A stretch of DNA of 64,000 nt, from contig CM119263.1 in NCBI GenBank assembly GCA_051294375.1, forward strand, positions 13,532,414 through 13,596,413. The letters run 5' to 3'. The position numbers were made by a program, and so were the translations under genes. The first letter of the stretch is position 1. Each line of letters starts with the position of its first letter. The stretch comes from Paraspadella gotoi (Eukaryota > Chaetognatha). Below, piece after piece: positions 55,369-64,000 of the stretch. The notes beneath the pieces were generated by a model, which did not search any database, was not told the origin of the DNA, and saw only the letters and a list, made by a program, of their open reading frames with translations.

Positions 55369-58300
55369 ATGCGAATTCGATGGGGAATGGCGCCGATTTC
55401 CGCCTTTTTGTCTCGCGCCGCCTTCCTCTTGATCATCGGCCTCGCCTCGCACGCCGTTCCGTCCCAGCGCGGACGCGCTCCCTTTCCACGCGGCCGCGTC
55501 CCAGGTCGCATCTCCGCCTTCGTCTACAGCGAGGACGACCGCATCTACGAGGAGCAGTCGTTACGCCTGACGGGTCCGTTCGTCAAGACGGAGTCTCCAT
55601 TCGGTGACGTGGTCCTCGTCCCCGTCGATCGTACCCTCGACCCGCGCGTCGTCAACGCCCTCTTGACTCGCTCGGCGCCGACTTCGCTCGTCTTCCGCGT
55701 TCCCAAAGAATGTTGTCCGCCCGATCGTCGCTGTTTCATTTTCCGTCGTCGCGACGTCGCAGTGGCGAAACGAAGCGCCGCCTCCGGTCGCCGTTTTTGT
55801 GGACTCGATCACGCTCTGGTCGCGTTGCCTTGGGAAGCGTTAACGAGAAGCGGCACCGCGAATTCTCGGCGGTGCGGCGACGTTCACGCCATCGTCGGGG
55901 TTGACGACATCGGATACGGCGTCGTCGGCGAGAGCTTCGACCTTCCGTTCGTCTCCTTTCGTGCGTCCGGATCCGCATCATCGTTCTACCGCTTGTCTTA
56001 TGTGATTCCCACTAAACTGGCGGACCTCCGCGTCGGACGCCGCATCGTCGTCGATCGCGACGGATGGTGGATCCCGGGCGTCATCGTCACAGCCGCCAGT
56101 CGCTCCGTTACCGCCCCCACCAGAGGTCGTCTCCTCGAAGATCCCAAACTCTCGATCAAACTCGACCCCGACGGCCTCAACTACGTCCACAAAGTCTACA
56201 ATCTAACGCAGATTCGCCTCTTCGAGCCTCTTCGACCCGAGCTGCGTTGCTCTTCCCGCCGTTTGAACGATGCCATCGTCGCCGCTAGATTCCCCAGCCT
56301 CAGCCCAGCCCAAGCCTCGATTCCTCGTCGGGATCGAAATTCGACCTTCAGCCGCAAAAACCAAATCCTTTCTGGGATTAATCGAAACGAAAGTTGGGTG
56401 GCGCAGAGCGACGGAGAAATCCTCGATAAGCCCCGGCTCATCGGCCTCAGCGACCCGGGTCTCGGAGGCCGCGGTTCCCACCGAGGTCATTTCTCAACAA
56501 CGAAAGCCAATCACGAGCGGATCGTGGGCGGCCGCGTGGATCGAAGGGATGGGAAACGTGGCCAGGGTGGGTCGCTTGGAAACGCCCAGTCTGGAGACAC
56601 CAACCACCGCGTAACCGTCATCCTCTTAAGTTGCGCCGCCGTCGCCGTCGCCCTCACCATACTAGTCGGGACCGGGGTAAATCAACTCCGACACCAAAGA
56701 CATTCCTTCGACTCGAAGAAGGCGGCCGACGTAGAGAACGAAGACGCCTCTGGAGAATTCGTATTCAACCCCCAGGCGGCGGGGGAAACTTTATACGATT
56801 CGAAAGCGAGAAGAATCCCCGGAGACGACGACGAACAGAGATCGAAATTAAAAAAACTCGATCGATTAAAATCGCCGAAAATATCTTGGACTAATTCGTC
56901 CTCTTATCTTCGCGTCGACAGCGGATTTGGGACGGGCGAGCCTCACGCCAGAGCTTATCCGGATCTCTTGCCAGATTACGCTTCTATTCGCGGTGAGGCT
57001 TTTCGTTTGTAGAAAATATTTTCTTTAATTTTAAAGTCATATTTCCCCGCATTAATTTTTTGGCAGCAAACGTAGACTTTGATACGTCGATTCCGGTTCC
57101 TTCCCCTCCCTCAAGCCAATCCCACAACTGTTTTTTTTTCCTTTTTTTTGGAGCCTTACGTTTCAAGAAATAACCCAAATAATTTATCTGTTTTTCCAAC
57201 ACCGCCGTGACTGAGATAACGAGCGTTCGTTCGTGACAGAGTCCGTTATTTTCGAGTGCGTGACAGAGATAACGGGGATCGCCGACGCGAGGCGCGACAG
57301 TTATTTTATTTTTATCCCTGAGAGTCATCTAAGGAACAGAGGAAAAATATTCTCGAGGACCGATCCTTCCTATTTTTTTCAACCAAAGTTTATTTACTTT
57401 TCTTTTTTGCCCAATTTGGTTCTTCGGAAAAGAGTAAGAGACTAGGGTGGGAGGAATCACATAAAAAGCTCCCAGTAACCCGAGAAGAACAAACATTTCG
57501 CTCGGCAACATTAACTTCCCCGAGAAGTTTTTTTTTTTTTTTCTTTGGATGATGATTCTTCATCCCGACCTTTGGCCCCAAACCATGGGAACCCCCGCGA
57601 TGCCCCAGTCTTGACCCCAAATAGGCGGAAAATAGATTCGGGTCCCGCGAGATCGCAGAATTAACCGGAAAAGTGACCCCGAGGGCCGCCCGACCAGAAA
57701 ATGTCAAAAATATTTTTTTATATTCATACGGGCTTTCGATGGCGATAATCCCGACGAAAGCTGCAGGCCCAACGACGATATCGAATCGAGGGTTGAAGGG
57801 AAAACATTCCGCTTGCGATCTCTTCAAATAATTCGAGTCTATTTGGCGGCAAATTTTGAAATTACTCAAACGTCATCGTGTCAAAAATCTGTGCTCGTTA
57901 CTCACTTTTTCGTACTATCGAAATGGGTCAATTTTTTTCGCGAAATCGTAAATCAAAAAGGGGTAAGACCGTAAAGAGAAGTGGGATACGATAAGATAAG
58001 GAAAAAATAAACAAGAACGTTCACCTACTTAATCCGAATAACAATGCACTTATTTAAAATTGTTATAAACACGATTGTTATCTCATCTAATCTCGTAATT
58101 CTTCACTTCCCACTCTCCCCCTCCCCTTTTTATCCCCTCCCATCTACCCCCCCTGTCTCCTCCCTTTTCCCATCCCCTCGCATCCCTCCTTACCCTCCCG
58201 TCATTCGCAGACTACGACAACCACGCGGAGGCGAATAAATCATCGGCGGAGACGTCGCAGCAGCGGCCGTCTGGCGAAGACGAGGATGCGCAAGAAGACG

Positions 58301-59126
58301 ACTACGCCGAGGTCTACGACCGCGTCTCTCCCCCTCCGTCGTCGTCGTCGTCGTCATTTTCGTCGGCGGCGATGCATCCCCCTAATCTCAAACATCACTC
58401 ACTTCAAAAGAATTCTCCAGAGATCGCTGACCGCGTCTGCGATCCTTCGACGCAATCTCCTTCTTCTCACAGTTACGAAACACAACAAGAGGGAAGACTA
58501 CGACGAGATCAACTACAACGACAACCCCATCGTCGAAAACAACAACCTCTGTTGTCGCCCAAAAACTTCATCGCCGGCCCTCACTTTCGATTCTCCACTA
58601 AATCCTTTAAATCTCACCGCGAATCCGACGTGGATTTCGACAATCTCTTCTCCTTGTCCCGGCAAGGCGATTCTCACGCTCCCTGCTACTGCGGCAAGTC
58701 CCTGCACCGCAGTCAGACTCTGCCGCACAGGGAGCAACACCTTACCGTAAACGCCGTCGTCAAGGTGACGGGCGATTGAGAAAAAAAAAGTTAAAAGGGA
58801 GGGGGGAATGGCTGAATCCCCTTTATCCTTTGTCCCTCCGCCTGCATTTTCCCGGGGGTGTGAAGCACGATAATCAATCGAAATCACTCTCGCTGTCTTC
58901 GTAATCGGGTACGAAAAGGATTTTTATTTTCTTTTATATGTACCTACTTTCGGACGGAGAAAACGGGAAGACGGAGATCCAACTAACAACGAAAAGGGGG
59001 AGAGAGCGAGATAGAGAGCGCGATAGGGAGAGAGAAAAAGAAAGAAAGAGAGACGGCCAGCCAAGTGTCTGGTTAGATTTTTACAAGGCCCCCAGGGGCC
59101 CAGGGTCAACATCACGTGATTTAACG

Positions 59127-59201
<75 letters not shown>

Positions 59202-59353
59202 GGCATTTAAAATCATTCAGTTACGTTTTCTTTTCTTGTTTTTGGTCGATCGCATGAATGCATGATTTAACATTACAGATCCTGATACCCCAAGCGATCA
59301 CGACGGTCAACTTGTTTTTTTAACATCCCGATCTCTCTCTCTCTCTCTCTCTC

Positions 59354-59418
<65 letters not shown>

Positions 59419-59900
59419 TTTTTTCTCTTTCCCTCCAATCTCAGACGCGGGAACAGAAGAGCCAAACCGTTGGACCAATCCATGCGTGCAGAAGAAACCT
59501 TTGCGGTCCAAGATCGATTCGAGTTTGGGAGCTTCAACCGCCTCCAAACGACGCCGGGGTCGCCATCGCGCCGCTTCCCGCAGCCGCAGCGCCATCTCCC
59601 ACTGGTTGCGGCGGAAGCGCAGAAACAATACCCGTCTACGCCGTGGTTCGCAAGAAAAGGGGCCGGGTTGACAGAGCCCCGCCTCTCATGAAAGATCGCG
59701 ATCGGGACCCGATCGAAAACGAGGCAACCGTACGGAAGGACCGAGCCCCGATCGAGCATGAGTCAGTCGCCGACGTGAAGAACGAGACGGGGAGGAGGAA
59801 GTTCGAGGACGACCTCAAAAATCGCAGGGATTATGAGGACGACGACGACGACGACGACGACAACAATGACGACATTGTCCCCACGAGGAAGACGGAATGA
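55369..59900 (+). CDS. Novel type I receptor-like protein with tyrosine-motif tail
   Basis: Exons 55369-56992, 58211-58764 and 59445-59900, with donors CGCG|GTGAGG and GTCAAG|GTGACG, in phase; 877 residues. If the second donor is not used, the protein stops at 58779. An internal Met at 55387 gives the neater signal peptide (SRAAFLLIIGLASHAVPS). The ~385-residue ectodomain has scattered Cys (KECCPPDRRC, RRFCGLDH, SRRCGDVH). A segment near 222-290 (IVVDRDGWWIPGVIV, then LSIKLDPDGLNYVHKVYNLT) resembles a small SH3/Tudor-like barrel. The TM helix is at ~415-436 (VTVILLSCAAVAVALTILVG). The ~440-residue tail has many YxxΦ sites: SSYLRV, PDYASI, DDYAEVYDRV and IPVYAVVRK, plus acidic and poly-Asp runs. 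I do not recognise the family. Tail motifs suggest tyrosine phosphorylation and SH2 docking. Exon 3 could be an alternative end. Confidence 0.72.
56993..58210. other. Receptor intron 1
   Basis: 1.2 kb between phase-1 exons. It has T-rich and purine-rich stretches and a C-rich pyrimidine tract (58105-58210) leading to the acceptor. No extra exon is evident. Confidence 0.55.
59131..59193. repeat. (CT)n microsatellite, receptor intron 2
   Basis: A ~62 bp CT array. Confidence 0.97.
59331..59444 (+). repeat. (CT)n array merging into a splice acceptor
   Basis: About 80 bp of CT followed by TTTTTTTCTCTTTCCCTCC and AATCTCAG. The microsatellite forms the upstream part of the polypyrimidine tract of receptor exon 3. 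Confidence 0.85.
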
Positions 59901-59987
59901 ATGCCTCTCTCCCACCACAATCCCATTAGTTCTCAGGTGGGAGAGAGATGGCAGGAAGTCAACATCGACTTCTCTTGAAATATTCTT

Positions 59988-59989
59988 CT

Positions 59990-60085
<96 letters not shown>
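59988..60085. repeat. (CT)n microsatellite
   Basis: About 98 bp of CT with three TTC interruptions, just downstream of the receptor stop codon. Confidence 0.96.
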
Positions 60086-60086
<1 letters not shown>

Positions 60087-60487
60087 CCACAAACCAAAAA
60101 AGAAAAGGGGAAATCGCTAATCTTCAAGTGGAAGAATAAGTGAAGCCGAAATTATCGGTCATCTTGTAAAACAATTGAATTCCCACGATGCGCATTTTGA
60201 TGGCAACAATCCTGTGAGGACGGACAAAAGAACAATTTTCCCGAAATTTTTATCTGTTAGACCCTGAATCAATTTTTTTTTCTTATTCACCAAAAAGATG
60301 ATTACCATTTGTAACTTTAATACTGCTTTAACATAGAAACTTTATCGAATTCGCTTACTAAAATTGTCATATTTGTACGATGCAAAATTGTTCAAACGAT
60401 TTCATTACGCCATTATCAAAACTTTGTGTACTGTGTTGAAACAGAGCATCTCTGCTGGTCCATTGTGTTTCGTTATTTATTACATTT

Positions 60488-60490
<3 letters not shown>

Positions 60491-60525
<35 letters not shown>
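60491..60525. repeat. (CT)n microsatellite
   Basis: A perfect CT array of ~35 bp. Confidence 0.95.
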
Positions 60526-60528
<3 letters not shown>

Positions 60529-62424
60529 CGTTACCTGACGTCTATTAGCGAAAATAAATGAGGGATTTCTCTCGCTCTCGTTCTTTTTTCTCCTCGTCAA
60601 ACGTGTCATAATTTTCGGTAAGGGTCAGACATCCTTTGTGTCTCGTTCTCTCTCTCGGTCGCGTTATTCATTATCATAAAAACCCCTCAGCCCGTCTCTC
60701 TCTCTCGATCCGACCAGCCTGGGAGACTTTTTTTTACGGGTAACCGGATGCACGCATGCGTGGCGGCGTCTCGGTGACTGTTGTGAATATTTATCAGCTG
60801 TTTGACCTCGCCTCATTCGCGTCACACGATCGCTTCACCCTCGTAATCGTTGTTGTTGTTGTTCTTTTTTTTGTTGCGGGGCGGGAGGTAGGAAATCTTA
60901 ACGTCATTTACATTACACCGACATTCGGGCTAGTTTAATAATCTTATTCTTTTAAATAAGTTTTATTGCCTAATTGAATTATTATTATTATTATTATTCG
61001 GTGAACAGAAAAATTTGAAAGTCTCTGATAATAGGTTTGTTTTCATTACGTATTATATAAATAATTATGGTAGGCGACGTATTGTATCGAGTCAGTATGT
61101 TTGTAATAATTCTCGCTTCCTTTTTGTACACCAATCATAGCTATTTTTAGTAATTGGTCTCAAAGACGCGGCCAGGAACCCGTAGTCTACGTAGATCCGC
61201 ATCGTCAGCGCTCCGCCCTGTCATCTGAGCTGCAGGATTTCGGTGGATGCAGGCTCGTCGTCACCACCACCGTTGTCGTCGTTGTTGTGTCGGTCTTCGT
61301 CGTTAAGAATGTCGTTATTTTAACGGTCGTAGAGGCTATAAAGCCTGACGACGAAGCATTTGACCAAAGAATTATGAAAGAATATTACTTCGCTTATTTT
61401 GAAAAATCTTTGTCAGAAATGATTATTAATGTTATGTTATGTTATGTTATCGAGGACTTGCTATATAAAGGATAAACTAAGCAGTTGGTTACAGTAATAT
61501 CTTTATTATAATTAGTTATTATTATTATTCTGTAATAATTAGTATTAGACGAAATTTATATTTTGTTAACAGACAACGAATGTGTTTTTATTTTCAAGGA
61601 GAAAATCGTACATGTAATATGTTAGCTTTCATCAGCGCTCGTAAATCAAAAATTACGATTTTAATTAAGCGATAACAAGGGCGAGAGCCTGTAACTAAAC
61701 TTTAGTCTAAAGTGTAAATAAAAAGATTTTGTCAAGTAGTCGGTCGGCGGTAGAGCAAAGAGCAAACAAAAGGACATCATAGTCGAGTATGATCATTTAT
61801 TATTAATTGTCTCGTACTGCTCACTTAATGTAACGTACATGTTATCGACATTAAACTTAATAAAACGTTTTTGCTATTTAGTCGCTTTATTTTAAAGGAA
61901 ATATATTTTAGAAGAAAAAAAATTCTAGAAAAAAATTCATTTATTCTTCGTTCATTCTTCAATCAATACCGTTAATTACTCGAGTCAATCACTCGCCAGT
62001 TCGACTCTCTCCAACCCACCAGGGTGGGCCGATCCCCTAAATATAAGAGAGACCCGCGCCAGCAGAAAAAAAAAATTTAATTAATCCCGACGCGGAAGCT
62101 GTTTTCCGACTGGTGACTACCGAAACTGTACAATACCCCGATGAACCAGTTTTCCACTTTCCTACTTTGCATTTTTTCCGGTTTTTCTTCCCTTTTTAAA
62201 ACACAACCGACGAATTCAAAAAAGGTTCTGTCTTACCGAGTTCTCCTTTGGATTAAATTTTAGAGAAGGAGAGAGAATTTTTTCTTTCGCAGTGTTTTAG
62301 ATCAGGTGTCCCGACTGGTCAGTTCGACGAAGGGGGGCGATTCCCCGTCTTCCTATTTCTCCGGCGCTGGAATATCGGCGCTCGGCCCCCGCGGCGTCGC
62401 TTCTCGGCGTCGTTCGTCGCCACG

Positions 62425-63666
62425 ATGCTCGTCAATGTCCGGGTCCTTCGTATTTTCGCGATCCTCATCTCTTTCCTTCGATCCTTCGCTCGATCGGAGA
62501 CGATGTTGTGGCCGGAGGACGCGACGCACGTCCTCGTGAAAGACGAATCCTCGGGTGAGTGGAAGCGATAATACGGATTTAAAAAAATTGAAGAATTAGA
62601 GTGTCAACGGAGTAAAATATATAAAATACAGGGAGGTCCAGCTATTTTCGGAAAAAGTTTATGTACTTACAGCTCGAGAGATGGGGGAAAAAAAAACCAT
62701 ACTCTTTCGTTCAATACCCAATTTGACCAAAAAATCGTCCCGTCACTGTCTTAATTTACTCCTTTTGCGTGACATGTTAAATTTTTTTCGCGCCCTTAAC
62801 AAAATTGGAGAATTTATTCAGTTCTCCTGACTGTGAACCCCTAGCCTTTGAGGAATGGGAGGTGCTCAAGCCAGAAGTCAAACGCGTCTCCTTCATAACA
62901 TAACCGTCCACTTTCTGAAAGCGGCCATAGACATAGTGGTAGGAATCGAGGCTTTTCTACCAGGCAGTAGCTTGCTTAGCCTTTTATGGGTGCTTGCAAA
63001 AGGTTTTTGTCCTTATAAATTTTTGCACTTGAACAAATTCATCTTCAATTACAGTCATATTTACCAATCCAAATGAATTGTTTAATATTTTCCTAAAAGA
63101 GCTGGACCTCCCTGTATAAAATTGGAGGTATTCCTTGACAACGAAATCGGGAAGCGTCTCTATTTACTTACTCAACTTAACATAATTTTACTAAATCAGT
63201 AAATATAAATTACGGCAACCTTATGCCGGAACCACTTTTCCGATCAATGATAAATTTCTGAAAATAATTTCTCCTGGTTTTTGAGTTGGTATAACAGAGT
63301 GGCCAACTGGGATCAAAGCCATAGCGACGAAAACGTCGTCGCCACAATAGATAAATTTTCAAGTTTTTTAATCGACTTTTAACGTCGAATTTAGAAATTA
63401 TGCATCTTTCACAATTCACAATTCACCTTATCTTTTCGTAACTTACTCTTTAGATTCTCCAATTTTTCGCGAATGGCGAGAGGCTAGACTCACCCGCTAC
63501 CTTTACAAGGTGCGTGATAGACGCGGTTCCAAATTCCGACACGTCTTCCTCCGTAGAGACAGACTCTACAAGGACGAGCAGATCCCCGTGACTTCACTCC
63601 CGATGGGGGAAAGGGTTCTTGTCAAAGTTTTGGTCAATGCACCTGGGAAGATTATCAATTTAGCCA
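62425..63666 (+). CDS. Secreted/membrane protein, first two exons (3' off window)
   Basis: Exon 1 62425-62554 (donor TCGG|GTGAGT) and exon 2 63454-63666 (TTTAG|ATTCTC to GCCA|GTGAGT), both phase 1. About 114 residues are visible. MLVNVRVLRIFAILISFLRS is a signal peptide, then ETMLWPEDATHVLV and a mature start REWREARLTRYLYKVRDRRG. The short stretch RDRLYKDEQIPVT..RVLVKVLV recalls DDRIYEEQSLRLT..VVLVPV near the N-terminus of the 55.4 kb receptor, in spacing and residues. The two could be tandem paralogues; that is inference. The gene continues beyond 64000, so membrane topology is unknown. Confidence 0.6.
62629..63114. mobile_element. MITE with 15 bp terminal inverted repeats
   Basis: CAGGGAGGTCCAGCT at the left end and AGCTGGACCTCCCTG at the right end are perfect inverted repeats, flanked on both sides by TA. 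The 486 bp body has no transposase frame. TA duplication fits the Tc1/mariner superfamily. It sits within intron 1 of the signal-peptide gene. Confidence 0.88.
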
Positions 63667-64000
63667 GTGAGTATTTTGGGGGTGGAGGGATCAAGTCCCT
63701 GTTTTATGTTTGTTTGTTTTTTATCGTCGGATGTCATACAAATTTTTACATAATTTAAAAAATTGTAATTTTATCATTGTTTACACTTCATTTTACCAAG
63801 TAACAGATCATTTTACGTAATTTAAAATATTGTTCGAAGTATATATGACGCAAAAATTTTAAAAAAGAGCTTGTTACGGTGATACCCTTTGCGTCGAAGT
63901 CATGTTTCTGAATCTGTTACGAAAAAACGTTAAGAAATTCATACCGTAATTGGGATTTAATGTTTCTGTAACAAACTTTTCTGTAAAAAGCATTTATTAC
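63667..64000. other. Intron sequence at right edge
   Basis: AT-rich sequence following the phase-1 donor at 63667. No further exon before the window ends. Confidence 0.55.

Larger units (their letters stand above)
59901..62424. other. Intergenic DNA between the two right-hand genes
   Basis: Begins with receptor 3' sequence and two (CT)n arrays (59988-60085; 60491-60525). Then mixed DNA with (ATT)n at ~60980 and an ATGTT run at ~61430. Short frames here lack splice support. CpG content rises from ~62290, the probable promoter or 5'UTR of the next gene. Confidence 0.5.

Noticed and set aside
59307-60092. Long Arg/Glu frames on the minus strand
   Set aside because: They read through (CT)n arrays as RERERE and lie antisense to the well-supported receptor exon 3.

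Overview
This is a eukaryotic, almost certainly invertebrate metazoan, window. Genes are split into many short exons with GT..AG introns. Animal-specific families are present: a rhotekin, an MK-STYX/STYXL1 pseudophosphatase, an ADF/cofilin, a C-type lectin-like type II membrane protein, a SUEL-lectin membrane protein and an RNI-type leucine-rich-repeat protein. Background DNA is AT-rich, coding exons are clearly GC-richer, and introns are short (mostly 50-700 bp). Dinucleotide (CT)n/(GA)n arrays are extraordinarily common. The phylum cannot be fixed from the sequence; compact introns and receptor-rich content would fit an early-branching animal or another small-genome invertebrate. Short N runs and several single-base frame disruptions show a draft, long-read-like assembly.

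Layout. 1-4.9 kb: a ~2 kb degenerate TTAGGG-derived satellite, then AT-rich DNA with a long hairpin and a tandem duplication. 4.9-5.9 kb: single-exon C-type lectin-like gene (+). 7.9-14.6 kb: a 12-exon rhotekin gene (-) whose first intron contains a complete six-exon STYXL1 gene (+). 14.6-21.2 kb: no convincing gene, many microsatellites. 21.2-23.0 kb: one well-bounded minus-strand exon and an unrecognised three-exon plus-strand gene. 23-33 kb: transposon-derived DNA, a frame-disrupted ADF/cofilin gene (28.5-29.2 kb) and a (GA)n-rich complex satellite. 33.4-41.9 kb: a large inverted duplication arranged A-B-gap-A'-B', carrying two copies of a convergent gene pair, Tc1/mariner-like termini and a tRNA-like SINE. 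42.5-46.1 kb: 3' thirteen exons of an LRR gene (+). 47.1-49.9 kb: SUEL-lectin single-pass membrane protein (+). 50.1-55.3 kb: a direct ~2.67 kb duplication. 55.4-59.9 kb: a novel-looking type I receptor with a tyrosine-motif-rich tail (+). 62.4 kb to the end: the first two exons of another secreted or membrane protein (+), with a TA-flanked MITE in its first intron.

Functionally the right half is dominated by membrane or secreted proteins (SUEL lectin, tyrosine-motif receptor, signal-peptide gene at the end) next to an LRR protein, and a C-type lectin lies at the left. This looks like a recognition or signalling neighbourhood, but co-function is inference. All splice models were built by hand from reading-frame phase and GT/AG sites; none is supported here by transcripts.
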